In this document: positions 40,901 to 51,932 of the stretch, piece by piece | How the letters are laid out: every line of letters starts with the position of its first letter | How positions within the stretch are numbered: the first letter of the stretch is position 1 | Source of the DNA: Diprion similis | Lineage: Eukaryota > Arthropoda > Insecta > Hymenoptera > Diprionidae | Direction: 5' to 3' | Length of the DNA stretch: 64,000 nt | Assembly (NCBI RefSeq): GCF_021155765.1 | Contig: NC_060109.1 | Coordinates: 1,451,001 to 1,515,000, forward strand | Program-made: the position numbers and the translations under genes | The notes under the pieces: generated by a model | The model's database searches: none | Seen by the model: only the letters and a program-made list of their open reading frames with translations | What the model was told of the DNA's origin: nothing

Positions 40901-42969
40901 TTTTCGGCTGTAACTTTGCAGGTGTTGCTCGCAGCGTATCGGGACTGCGATTAATCGATTCCTCTCGCAAAATCACGTCGGAATAGTACCCTAAAGAATT
41001 AATTGCAGCACTTTATGAAGTCGTCGAAATTTTCGCCAAAAATGCAAAGGGGTTAGCCTTGGATTTTTGTTGGCCGAAAAATCTTTTGTCTGGGAGTCGA
41101 TCCGTATGACGCTTTTTAGACTAATTCGACGCCCAGGAACTCAAAAAACACATGAAAAATAGCCTAGGACCAGCAGCAGAGAAATGACGATGAAAATCTG
41201 CAGTTTTTCGGCTGTAACTTTGCAGGTGTTGCTCGCAGCGTATCGGGACTGCGATTCATCGATTTCTCTCGCAAAATCACGTCGGAATAGTACCCTGAAG
41301 GATTAATTGCAGCACTTTTCAAAGTCGTCGAAATTTTCGCCAAAAATGCATAGGGGTTAGCCTTGGATTTTTTTTGGCCGAAAAATCTTTTGTCTGGGAA
41401 TCGATCCGTATGACGCTTTTCAGACTAATTCGACGCCCAGGAACTCAGAAAACACATGAAAAATAGCCTAGGACCAGCAGCAGAGAAATGAGGATGAAAA
41501 TCTGCAGTTTTTCGGCTGTAACTTTGCAGGTGTTGCTCGCAGCGTATCGGGACTGCGATTAATCGATTCCTCTCGCAAAATCACGTCGGAATAGTACCCT
41601 AAAGAATTAATTGCAGCACTTTTCAAAGTCGTCGAAATTTTCGCCAAAAATGCAAAGGGGTTAGCCTTGGATTTTTTTTGGCCGAAAAATCTTTTGTCTG
41701 GGAATCGATCCGTATGACGCTTTTTAGACTAATTCAACGCCCAGGAACTCAGAAAACACATGAAAAATAGCCTAGGACTAGCAGCAGAGAAATGACGATG
41801 AAAATCTGCAGTTTTTCGGCTGTAACTTTGCAGGTGTTGCTCGCATCGTATCGGGACTGCGATTAATCGATTCCTCTCGCAAAATCACGTCGGAATAGTA
41901 CCCTAAAGAATTAATTGCAGCACTTTTCAAAGTCGTCGAAATTTTCGCCAAAAATGCAAAGGGGTTAGCCTTGGATTTTTTTTGGCCGAAAAATCTTTTG
42001 TCTGGGAATCGATCCGTATGACGCTTTTTAGACTAATTCGACGCCCAGGAACTCAGAAAACACATGAAAAATAGCCTAGGACCAGCAGCAGAGAAATGAC
42101 GATGAAAATCTGCAGTTTTTCGGCTGTAACTTTGCAGGTGTTGCTCGCAGCGTATCGGGACTGCGATTAATCGATTCCTCTCGCAAAATCACGTCGGAAT
42201 AGTACCCTAAAGAATTAATTGCAGCACTTTTCACAGTCGTCGAAATTTTCGCCAAAAATGCAAAGGGGTTAGCCTTGGATTTTTTTTGGCCGAAAAATCT
42301 TTTGTCTGGGAATCGATCCGTATGACGCTTTTTAGACTAATTCGACGCCCAGGAACTCAGAAAACACATGAAAAATAGCCTAGGACCAGCAGCAGAGAAA
42401 TGACGATGAAAATCTGCAGTTTTTCGGCTGTAACTTTGCAGGTGTTGCTCGCAGCGTATCGGGACTGCGATTAATCGATTCCTCTCGCAAAATCACGTCG
42501 GAATAGTACCCTAAAGAATTAATTGCAGCACTTTTCAAAGTCGTCGAAATTTTCGCCAAAAATGCAAAGGGGTTAGCCTTGGATTTTTTTTGGCCGAAAA
42601 ATCTTTTGTCTGGGAATCGATCCGTATGAGGCTTTTTAGACTAATTTGACGCCCAGGAACTCAGAAAACACATAAAAAATAGCCTAGGACCAGCAGCAGA
42701 GAAATGACGATGAAAATCTGCAGTTTTTCGGCTGTAACTTTGCAGGTGTTGCTCGCAGCGTATCGGGACTGCGATTAATCGATTCCTCTCGCAAAATCAC
42801 GTCGGAATAGTACCCTAAAGAATTAATTGCAGCACTTTTCAAAGTCGTCGAAATTTTCGCCAAAAATGCAAAGGGGTTAGCCTTGGATTTTTTTTGGCCG
42901 AAAAATCTTTTGTCTGGGAATCGATCCGTATGACGCTTTTTAGTCTAATTCGACGCCCAGGAACTCAGA

Positions 42970-45900
42970 AAACACATGAAAAATAGCCCAGGACCAGCAG
43001 CAGAGAAATGACGATGAAAATCTGCAGTTTTTCGGCTGTAACTTTGCAGGTGTTGCTCGCAGCGTATCGGGACTGCGATTAATCGATTCCTCTCGCAAAA
43101 TCACGTCGGAATAGTACCCTAAAGAATTAATTGCAGCACTTTACAAAGTCGTCGAAATTTTTGCCAAAAATGCAAAGGGGTTAGCCTTGGATTTTTTTTG
43201 GCCGAAAAATCTTTCGTCTGGGAATCGATCCGTATGACGCTTTCTAGACTAATTCGACGCCCAGGAACTCAGAAAACACATGAAAAATAGCCTAGGACCA
43301 GCAGCAGAGAAATGACGATGAAAATCTGCAGTTTTCCGGCTGTAACTTTGCAGGTGTTGCTCGCAGCGTATCGGGACTGCGATTAATCGATTCCTATCGC
43401 AAAATCACGTCGGAATAGTACCCTCAAGAATTAATTGCAGCACTTTTCAACGTCGTCGAAATTTTTGCCAAAAATGCAAAGGGGTTAGCCTTGGATTTTT
43501 TTTGGCCGAAAAATCTTTCGTCTGGGAATCGATCCGTATGACGCTTTTTAGACTAATTCGACGCCCAGGAACTCAGAAAACACATGAAAAATAGCCTAGG
43601 ACCAGCAGCAGAGAAATGACGATGAAAATCTGCAGTTTTCCGGCTGTAACTTTGCAGGTGTTGCTCGCAGCGTATCGGGACTGCGATTAATCGATTCCTA
43701 TCGCAAAATCACGTCGGAATAGTACCCTAAAGAATTAATTGCAGCACTTTTCAAAGTCGTCGAAATTTTTGCCAAAAATGCAAAGGGGTTAGCCTTGGAT
43801 TTTTTTTGGCCGAAAAATCTTTCGTCTGGGAATCGATCCGTATGACGCTTTTTAGACTAATTCGACGCCCAGGAACTCAGAAAACACATGAAAAATAGCC
43901 TAGGACCAGCAGCAGAGAAATGACGATGAAAATCTGCAGTTTTTCGGCTGTAACTTTGCAGGTGTTGCTCGCAGCGTATCGGGACTGCGATTAATCGATT
44001 CCTCTCGCAAAATCACGTCGGAATAGTACCCTAAAGAATTAATTGCAGCACTTTTCAAAGTCGTCGAAATTTTCGCCAAAAATGCAAAGGGGTTAGATTT
44101 TAGATTTAGATTTATTGACAAACATATTTTTCGTGTTTACATATAATTCTCAGTTCTCCATGCCTGAGCATCTAATTATGCTTGTGTGGCTGGAGTTGCT
44201 TTTTTCTACTTAGTGACAAGTTGTCACTTAATTTCCTAAATTACAATTTTTTTTTTTTTTTTTTTTTTTTTGCGTGATTGTGTGCTTGCATTTGAGATAT
44301 TCTCATCCGCACCTGATAGTTCACTATATTACGCAGATCAATCATTCCGAGTTGTTATTTAAATAGCCTTGGATTTTTTTTGGCCGAAAAATCTTTTGTC
44401 TGGGAATCGATCCGTATGACGCTTTTTAGACTAATTCGACGCCCAGGAACTCAGAAAACACATGAAAAATAGCCCAGGACCAGCAGCAGAGAAATGACGA
44501 TGAAAATCTGCAGTTTTTCGGCTGTAACTTTGCAGGTGTTGCTCGCAGCGTATCGGGACTGCGATTAATCGATTCCTCTCGCAAAATCACGTCGGAATAG
44601 TACCCTAAAGAATTAATTGCAGCACTTTACAAAGTCGTCGAAATTTTTGCCAAAAATGCAAAGGGGTTAGCCTTGGATTTTTTTTGGCCGAAAAATCTTT
44701 TGTCTGGGAATCGATCCGTATGACGCTTTTTAGACTCATTCGACGCCCAGGAACTCAGAAAACACTTGGAAAATAGTCTAGGACCAGCAGCAGAGAAATG
44801 ACGATGAAAATCTGCAGTTTTCCCGCTGTAACTTTGCAGGTGTTGCTCGCAGCGTATCGGGACTGCGATTAATCGATTCCTATCGCAAAATCACGTCGGA
44901 ATAGTACCCTCAAGAATTAATTGCAGCACTTTTCAAAGTCGTCGAAATTTTCGCCAAAAATGCAAAGGGGTTAGCCTTGGATTTTTTTTGGCCGAAAAAT
45001 CTTTTGTCTGGGAATCGATCGGTATGACGCTTTTTAGTCTAATTCGACGCCCAGGAACTCAGAAAACACATGAAAAATAGCCCAGGACCAGCAGCAGAGA
45101 AATGACGATGAAAATCTGCAGTTTTTCGGCTGTAACTTTGCAGGTGTTGCTCGCAGCGTATCGGGACTGCGATTAATCGATTCCTCTCGCAAAATCACGT
45201 CGGAATAGTACCCTAAAGAATTAATTGCAGCACTTTACAAAGTCGTCGAAATTTTTGCCAAAAATGCAAAGGGGTTAGCCTTGGATTTTTTTTGGCCGAA
45301 AAATCTTTCGTCTGGGAATCGATCCGTATGACGCTTTCTAGACTAATTCGACGCCCAGGAACTCAGAAAACACATGAAAAATAGCCTAGGACCAGCAGCA
45401 GAGAAATGACGATGAAAATCTGCAGTTTTCCGGCTGTAACTTTGCAGGTGTTGCTCGCAGCGTATCGGGACTGCGATTAATCGATTCCTATCGCAAAATC
45501 ACGTCGGAATAGTACCCTCAAGAATTAATTGCAGCACTTTTCAACGTCGTCGAAATTTTTGCCAAAAATGCAAAGGGGTTAGCCTTGGATTTTTTTTGGC
45601 CGAAAAATCTTTCGTCTGGGAATCGATCCGTATGACGCTTTTTAGACTAATTCGACGCCCAGGAACTCAGAAAACACATGAAAAATAGCCTAGGACCAGC
45701 AGCAGAGAAATGACGATGAAAATCTGCAGTTTTCCGGCTGTAACTTTGCAGGTGTTGCTCGCAGCGTATCGGGACTGCGATTAATCGATTCCTATCGCAA
45801 AATCACGTCGGAATAGTACCCTAAAGAATTAATTGCAGCACTTTTCAAAGTCGTCGAAATTTTTTCCAAAAATGCAAAGGGGTTAGCCTTGGATTTTTTT

Positions 45901-47720
45901 TGGCCGAAAAATCTTTCGTCTGGGAATCGATCCGTATGACGCTTTTTAGACTAATTCGACGCCCAGGAACTCAGAAAACACATGAAAAATAGCCTAGGAC
46001 CAGCAGCAGAGAAATGACGATGAAAATCTGCAGTTTTCCGGCTGTAACTTTGCAGGTGTTGCTCGCAGCGTATCGGGACTGCGATTAATCGATTCCTATC
46101 GCAAAATCACGTCGGAATAGTACCCTCAAGAATTAATTGCAGCACTTTTCAAAGTCGTCGAAATTTTCGCCAAAAATGCAAAGGGGTTAGCCTTGGATTT
46201 TTTTTGGCCGAAAAATCTTTTGTCTGGGAATCGATCCGTATGACGCTTTTTAGACTAATTCGACGCCCAGGAACTCAGAAAACACATGAAAAATAGCCCA
46301 GGACCAGCAGCAGAGAAATGACGATGAAAATCTGCAGTTTTTCGGCTGTAACTTTGCAGGTGTTGCTCGCAGCGTATCGGGACTGCGATTAATCGATTCC
46401 TCTCGCAAAATCACGTCGGAATAGTACCCTAAAGAATTAATTGCAGCACTTTTCAAAGTCGTCGAAATTTTCGCCAAAAATGCAAAGGGGTTAGCCTTGG
46501 ATTTTTTTTGGCCGAAAAATCTTTTGTCTGGGAATCGATCCGTATGACGCTTTTCAGACTAATTCGACGCCCAGGAACTCAGAAAACACATGAAAAATAG
46601 CCCAGGACCAGCAGCAGAGAAATGACGATGAAAATCTGCAGTTTTTCGGCTGTAACTTTGCAGGTGTTGCTCGCAGCGTATCGGGACTGCGATTAATCGA
46701 TTCCTCTCGCAAAATCACGTCGGAATAGTACCCTAAAGAATTAATTGCAGCACTTTACAAAGTCGTCGAAATTTTTGCCAAAAATGCAAAGGGGTTAGCC
46801 TTGGATTTTTTTTGGCCGAAAAATCTTTCGTCTGGGAATCGATCCGTATGACGCTTTCTAGACTCATTCGACGCTCAGGAACTCAGAAAACACATGAAAA
46901 ATAGCCTAGGACCAGCAGCAGAGAAATGACGATGAAAATCTGCAGTTTTCCGGCTGTAACTTTGCAGGTGTTGCTCGCAGCGTATCGGGACTGCGATTAA
47001 TCGATTCCTATCGCAAAATCACGTCGGAATAGTACCCTCAAGAATCAATTGCAGCACTTTTCAAAGTCGTCGAAATTTTTGCCAAAAATGCAAAGGGGTT
47101 AGCCTTGGATTTTTTTTGGCCGAAAAATCTTTCGTCTGGGAATCGATCCGTATGACGCTTTTTAGACTAATTCGACGCCCAGGAACTCAGAAAACACATG
47201 AAAAATAGCCTAGGACCAGCAGCAGAGAAATGACGATGAAAATCTGCAGTTTTCCGGCTGTAACTTTGCAGGTGTTGCTCGCAGCGTATCGGGACTGCGA
47301 TTAATCGATTCCTATCGCAAAATCACGTCGGAATAGTACCCTAAAGAATTAATTGCAGCACTTTTCAAAGTCGTCGAAATTTTTGCCAAAAATGCAAAGG
47401 GGTTAGCCTTGGATTTTTTTTGGCCGAAAAATCTTTCGTCTGGGAATCGATCCGTATGACGCTTTTTAGACTAATTCGACGCCCAGGAACTCAGAAAACA
47501 CATGAAAAATAGCCTAGGACCAGCAGCAGAGAAATGACGATGAAAATCTGCAGTTTTCCGGCTGTAACTTTGCAGGTGTTGCTCGCAGCGTATCGGGACT
47601 GCGATTAATCGATTCCTATCGCAAAATCACGTCGGAATAGTACCCTCAAGAATTAATTGCAGCACTTTCCAAAGTCGCTGAAATTTTCGCCAAAAATGCA
47701 AAGGGGTTAGCCTTGGATTT
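42970..47720. repeat. Distal satellite domain with its own 5- and 6-monomer repeats
   Basis: Variants rare elsewhere in the array cluster here: TTTTCCGGCTG, TCCTATCGCAAAA, TTTTTGCCAAAAA, TCTTTCGTCTGG and AGCCCAGG. CCGGCTG at 43336 recurs at 45430 (2094 bp, i.e. 6 monomers plus the 270-bp insertion) and at 46950 (1520 bp, 5 monomers). AGCCCAGG at 42987 recurs at 45081 by the same 6-monomer step, then at 46297 and 46601. Confidence 0.85.
44097..44366 (-). mobile_element. 270-bp retroelement-like insertion inside the satellite
   Basis: The 304-bp phase stops at 44096 and resumes at 44364, with TAG on both sides as a possible 3-bp target duplication. Read on the minus strand, the inserted DNA ends in AATAAATCTAAATCTAAAAT, a short-repeat 3' tail like those of insect non-LTR retrotransposons. 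It has an A25 run inside (plus-strand T 44247-44271) and a short palindrome AGTGACAA/TTGTCACT. No coding frame is present, so it would be a 5'-truncated 3' UTR piece or a SINE. The family is not identified. Confidence 0.65.
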
Positions 47721-48359
47721 TTTTTGGCCGAAAAATCTTTTGTCTGGGAATCGATCCGTATGACGCTTTTTAGACTAATTCGACGCCCAGGAACTCAGAA
47801 AACACATGAAAAATAGCCTAGGACCAGCAGCAGAGAAATGACGATGAAAATCTGCAGGTTTTCGGCTGTAACTTTGCAGGTGTTGCTCGCAGCGTATTGG
47901 GACTGCGATTAATCGATTCCTCTCGCAAAATCACGTCGGAATAGTACCCTAAAGAATTAATTGCAGCACTTTTCAAAGTCGTCGAAATTTTCGCCAAAAA
48001 TGCAAAGGGGTTAGCCTTGGATTTTTTTTGGCCGAAAAATCTTTTGTCTGGGAATCGATCCGTATGACGCTTTTTAGACTAATCCGACCCCCAGGAACTC
48101 AGAAAACACATGAAAAATAGCCTAGGACCAGCAGCAGAGTAATGACGATGAAAATCTGCAGTTTTTCGGCTGTAACTTTGCAGGTGTTTCTCGCAGCGTA
48201 TCGGGACTGCGATCAATCGATTCCTCTCGCAAAATCACGTCGGAATAGTACCCTAAAGAATTAATTGCAGCACTTTTCAAAGTCGTCGAAATTTTCGCTA
48301 AAAATGCAAAGGGGTTAGCTTTGGATTTTTTTTGGCCGAAAAATCTTTTGTCCGGGAAT

Positions 48360-48655
48360 CGACCCGTATGACGTTTCCGATACTGATTCGACGCCCAGGA
48401 ACTCAGAAAACACATCAAAAATAGCGTAGGACCAGCAGCAGAGAAATGACCACGAAAATCATGAGTGTTTTGGCTGTAACTTCACAGGTCTTGCTCGCAG
48501 CGTATTGGGACTGCGTTTAATCGATTCCTCTTGAAAATTACGTCGGAATAGTGCCTGAAAGAATTTTGTGCAGCACTCATCAAAGTCGTCGAAATTTTCA
48601 CTCATAATGCAAAGGGGTTAGTCTTAGATTTATTTCGGCCGAAAAAGCTTTTCAT
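48360..48655. repeat. Divergent right-edge satellite monomer
   Basis: From about 48360 substitutions rise sharply (for example GTTTCCGATACTG, GACCACGAAAATCATGAG, TTCACAGGTCTTG, CTTGAAAATTACG). Similarity ends shortly after TTAGTCTTAG (48618), around AAAAAGCTTTTC. The edge copies are much less alike than the internal ones. Confidence 0.85.
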
Positions 48656-48839
48656 CTTACATTTTTATATTTATTGAAGCACTTGCATAATCCCTCGAAG
48701 TCAAAACCAATTTGTTGACTCCGTAAAAGACTTTGAAAAAATAAATTGAGCATCCTAGAGATGCTAGTGTTGCCTATAAAAGGTTTGATATAATTAGGTA
48801 AATATCAATTATACACATTCGTGTAATTGATTGACAATA

Positions 48840-49560
48840 ATTTTTCCGTCGTATACTTACGACGTACATATATCTTTTGCGAGCAGGTTCCCTTCACTTT
48901 TCAAATTCACAATGACGACATGTTACTTAACGTGCATCTGCAAATCTTGATCCTCTGAGACGCACAGAGCATCAAAACATATATCACACAGTGAAATTTC
49001 GCTCAAGTGTCTGATCACAAACCCAGCAATGTACACAATGGTTCGATCAAAAAATTCCGAAATTATTTGAACATCTGGCAGATATGAATGGTCTACATTG
49101 CCTATTGAGAATCTTACGCCTGTTATTAGCTTCTCTTAAATTCAATGTACAACCTCAACATTTATTAAGTTCGGTTATCATTTCTGATCTATTTAATGGA
49201 TCAATTCGTTTTTTGAAACCTGATTGACGTAGGTTTTTCGAAATAAAGATATCGAAAACATTATTGAATACATTCAAGAATTCTTCTGTTGCTGCTAAAT
49301 TTTCAAAAAACAAGAACTGCAAATCCATTCTACATAGTTTAATACCATCGGCAACAAGTGAACTAATAACTTGTTTTGCAAATTTAACTTCCATTTTCTG
49401 CTTGTCATATTTTTTCCATGCTCTGAACGTAATTTGTTTCCTAAGTGGAGACCTTCTTCTTCTTAAATCTTCTAAAGCTTCTCAACATATTCTTACCATA
49501 TCAGTTCACCATTTCCATTTAACATCGGTTTTGATTCCCCAGTATATTGCGTACAAGTTT
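48840..49560 (-). pseudogene. P-element / THAP9-type transposase relic
   Basis: Two conserved pieces lie in order on the minus strand. The first, about 49480-49155, is open from 49394 and reads MEVKFAKQVISSLVADGI, then ENLAATEEFLNVFNNVFDIF and ISKNLRQSGFKKRIDP. This resembles the P-transposase block in which a K(V)K(L)A..V.S..VA motif precedes F...F(ND)LFD(I)LNSR. The second, 49043-48923, reads TIVYIAGFVIRHL and then CDICFDALC, like the YIAG-V-R-L followed by C-x2-C of that family. The region between is broken by stops, and upstream of 49394 the frame is interrupted. No terminal inverted repeats were recognised. A dead DNA-transposon copy is the best reading. The plus-strand frame 49264-49569 is its shadow. 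Confidence 0.6.
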
Positions 49561-49901
49561 ATCTGTTGATAACACACCCGTTAATCCCATAACATCAATC
49601 CATACCTGTCACCTAACGGTATTACTTGGGAAACTGAAATAAATACAAATAAAACCTTATACAATTTTTTACATAATACACCTCTATACTCATCAGTAGT
49701 TCAATAAATATCCTAATACGCTTTGTTACTTGTTACCCTATTTCGGTTGCACCTGGGGAAACACTATGACGACTACAGTTACTGAGGAATTTTTCAATCA
49801 ACGCGTCTACGTTCAAACGGATAGTTCGTAATTTGTATATGGCGCGCAAACTTCCTACCAATATGGCCGATCTAATACCGAGGGCTATTCTGTAACTTTT
49901 G

Positions 49902-49983
49902 CACATTTCCCACCATCCAAGCATTCTGATTGGTTGACTCAACGTCGCAAGCAAATCAGAATGCTTGGATGGCGGAAAATGTG
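49902..49983. repeat. Long inverted repeat (30-bp arms, 22-nt loop)
   Basis: The arm 49902-49931 and the arm 49954-49983 are reverse complements except at two positions. The inner 19 bp (CCATCCAAGCATTCTGATT and its complement) are perfect. The loop holds GGTTGACTCAACG. The hairpin lies about 370-450 bp upstream of the next gene's start codon. It could be a small foldback element, a hairpin RNA or a promoter palindrome. Confidence 0.75.
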
Positions 49984-50168
49984 AAAGGTGAAAAACCGTA
50001 ATAACTAGCTCATCTACTTTCCGCGAGGTTACTACCACGTGTTGATACTGTCGATAATCCTACTTGGAGCTCCGTCAGTAAGTCCGTGTACCCAGGGTGT
50101 TGACATGTACATCGAACGACCGAAGAACACGAACGTGGCCAGCGGAGGAAATTGGTACTACTGACTCG

Positions 50169-50176
50169 GCGCCAAA
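50169..50176 (-). promoter_or_regulatory. E2F-type site
   Basis: GCGCCAAA on the plus strand is TTTGGCGC on the minus strand, the canonical E2F consensus, within GGCGCCAAAAATG. It lies about 175 bp upstream of the start codon at 50351, a normal promoter distance. A TATCGATT octamer (7 of 8 bases of a DRE) lies at 50336-50343. Both motifs suggest growth- or S-phase-linked expression; this is inference. Confidence 0.4.
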
Positions 50177-50350
50177 AATGCACCTAATTTTAGCTAGGAC
50201 GTTTCGTCTTCTCTTTTACGTCCTGCATGCTTCATAGAAAGGTTACGGCTAAGTTCACTTTCGACTCACACACAAACACAATCAGGCCCATGCGAATAAG
50301 GAACCGTAATTAAAACCCGACAATAAATACACGATTATCGATTTATTGAG

Positions 50351-51898
50351 ATGCGGATATACAGTGAAGGCGGTGACTTTATTCCGGAGCATTTCGATAT
50401 CCTACGGTTCTACGGTGAGACTTTATTGTTCGCTTGGCATGCGGACAAATTGAAAGTTTGGAACTACGACGATCCTGCATGTGATTCGATTCCGCGGACG
50501 CTATTGCCTCCGGGAGAAGTTAAATGCGTTCAAAGTTTTAACGAGAGAATTTTCATCACATGTGTCCCATCGGGTGTTTACAAATTGGCGAAAAATGATC
50601 AGTTCCTTCTACTGAGCAGATCTGCGATCAGTATCGGCGCTAAATCTAATGAGGTCTTCAGTCTGATGGAAGGCTACATAAAACTGATCGACAAACAGGG
50701 GAAAACGTCGAAGCTGATACTGAAGCATGAACCAAAAGATGGCGCCACGACACTTTTTGTAGGACTCGGAGATAACGTCGACAACGATTTGCTAGCCGTT
50801 CTGCTAGAGAAGTCTGTTGGAAATAGCGATTTATGCATGTTCAGCAACGGGTATGACATTTATAAAATCACCCGAGACATGGTGAAAATTTTGTACAACT
50901 CCTCCAGCCCAGTCGTCGATGTTTTGAAAATTAATAAGAACGGAAAAGTCGCATCTCTACTTTACGTGACAAAGAAAAAGGCGGTTATTCTTATGTACGC
51001 TAAGGACAAGGAGCTTCGTTTTGAAAAAATCAAAATAAATAATGAGGTGAAGACAGCGTTTGCCAGCATTGACGAAGTTTCAGAAAATGTCGTGTGGATC
51101 ATTTATTCAGACGGTACGAAAACTTACAAAACACGTAAAGTCCTGGGCAATGATAATCTCAAGAGCGTCGAGTTGAGTGCAAAGAATATTACCTGCCTAC
51201 GCAGTCATGGTTCTGAAATTCTAGGACTGACTTCAAGCGGTGAATTGGTGACCGTGGAAGCAAAATTGGATGAAAAATTCGACGACACGGATGTCAAAGA
51301 TAAGTTTGTAAACCTGAAACCTGAAATGCTTGAAGAGATTGATTCCATCGTCGATGAGACTTGCCAAAAAGTCAAAGAGCTGCAATCGATCGACGATGAG
51401 CTACTCGAGCGACAGAATATCCTGAAAAGAATTGGCATGGCTACTTGTGAACAGAATATTTTAGTCCCGAAACTGCGTGTGCGAAAGACGGCGAAACAAA
51501 TAGTTCTGAACTGTGAATTCGAACAATCTATGCCGGAAAAATGTCTGCTTTCATTGTCGGTGAAAGCTTGCGGACGAAAAATATTCGTTACGAAACAAGT
51601 TACTGCTAATGAAAAGCAATTCGAACTCCCTGTTCCAGATTCTATGCTCGATCGAGAGTCGGATGTTACTACTGATTTGATCACCTTGGCAGAAGAAGGC
51701 TCCTCTTGGTGTCTAATTAAAGATTGCGTTAAGGACACAGCAGGCCATCAGCCAAAGTCACAAATACCTGAACACAAGATCAATTTTCTTAATGCAAGAC
51801 TGGCTGCATTGCGAAATCTGAAAAGCGATGGCAATCTGGACATCGCGAAATTAAATTCTATAAAAAATAGTGTAAGAAAAGAATTCAATGTCGCTTAA
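50351..51898 (+). CDS. Uncharacterised 515-aa protein, propeller-like N-half, helical linker, C-terminal beta region
   Basis: A single uninterrupted frame of 515 codons; the ATG is the first after an in-frame stop at 50324-50326. Residues 1 to about 310 alternate short beta-type segments with turns (FAWHADKLKVWNYDD, SFNERIFITCVPSGVYKL, GEVFS-like repeats), as in WD/beta-propeller proteins, but without clear GH...WD units. Residues about 318-365 are acidic and helical, probably coiled coil (MLEEIDSIVDETCQKVKELQ). Residues about 372-425 look like a beta-sandwich (LRVRKTAKQIVLNCEF). The C-terminus is helical and basic. No signal peptide or membrane segment is seen. The order propeller, helix, beta-sandwich recalls FANCB and FAAP100 of the Fanconi anaemia core complex, and the E2F-type site upstream would fit, but I do not recognise the sequence and hold this only as a weak guess. 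The lack of introns is unlike the neighbouring genes. Confidence 0.85.
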   Translation: MRIYSEGGDFIPEHFDILRFYGETLLFAWHADKLKVWNYDDPACDSIPRTLLPPGEVKCVQSFNERIFITCVPSGVYKLAKNDQFLLLSRSAISIGAKSNEVFSLMEGYIKLIDKQGKTSKLILKHEPKDGATTLFVGLGDNVDNDLLAVLLEKSVGNSDLCMFSNGYDIYKITRDMVKILYNSSSPVVDVLKINKNGKVASLLYVTKKKAVILMYAKDKELRFEKIKINNEVKTAFASIDEVSENVVWIIYSDGTKTYKTRKVLGNDNLKSVELSAKNITCLRSHGSEILGLTSSGELVTVEAKLDEKFDDTDVKDKFVNLKPEMLEEIDSIVDETCQKVKELQSIDDELLERQNILKRIGMATCEQNILVPKLRVRKTAKQIVLNCEFEQSMPEKCLLSLSVKACGRKIFVTKQVTANEKQFELPVPDSMLDRESDVTTDLITLAEEGSSWCLIKDCVKDTAGHQPKSQIPEHKINFLNARLAALRNLKSDGNLDIAKLNSIKNSVRKEFNVA

Positions 51899-51926
51899 AA
51901 TTATTTCTTTTCAATCGTATTATTTG

Positions 51927-51932
51927 AATAAA
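51927..51932 (+). terminator. Polyadenylation signal AATAAA
   Basis: AATAAA lies 29 bp after the stop codon of the 515-aa gene, giving a very short 3' UTR. Further AATAAA copies follow near 51967 and 51995 and could be used instead. Confidence 0.5.

Larger units (their letters stand above)
8881..48655. repeat. Tandem satellite array, 304-bp monomer, about 130 copies
   Basis: The marker TTAGCC recurs at 9131, 9435, 9739, 10043, 10347, 10651 and on to 48618, always one 304-bp step apart. From 9131 to 48618, minus the 270-bp insertion, is 129 periods with a net drift of one base. Taking TTAG as position 1, each monomer carries a T8 run (12-19), ATCGAT (two copies), an AvrII site CCTAGG, a PstI site CTGCAG, and CGAAATTTTCGCC before the next TTAG. 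All copies are head to tail. Central copies differ by a few substitutions; end copies differ much more. The minus-strand frames of 59-98 aa that recur across it are read-throughs of the monomer, not genes. A block this long and regular is typical of centromeric or pericentromeric heterochromatin; location on the chromosome is inferred. Confidence 0.98.

Noticed and set aside
9802..48418. Recurring minus-strand open frames (59-98 aa) across the satellite, sharing a common KISTTLKSAA-type sequence
   Set aside because: They are the translated satellite monomer; most copies are closed by stops, and no initiation context or domain is present.
8881..48655. CRISPR-like array or tandem gene family
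   Set aside because: Repeats are contiguous 304-bp monomers without unique spacers, and the context is eukaryotic.
49264..49569. 101-codon plus-strand frame
   Set aside because: Antisense shadow of the transposase-like sequence on the minus strand.
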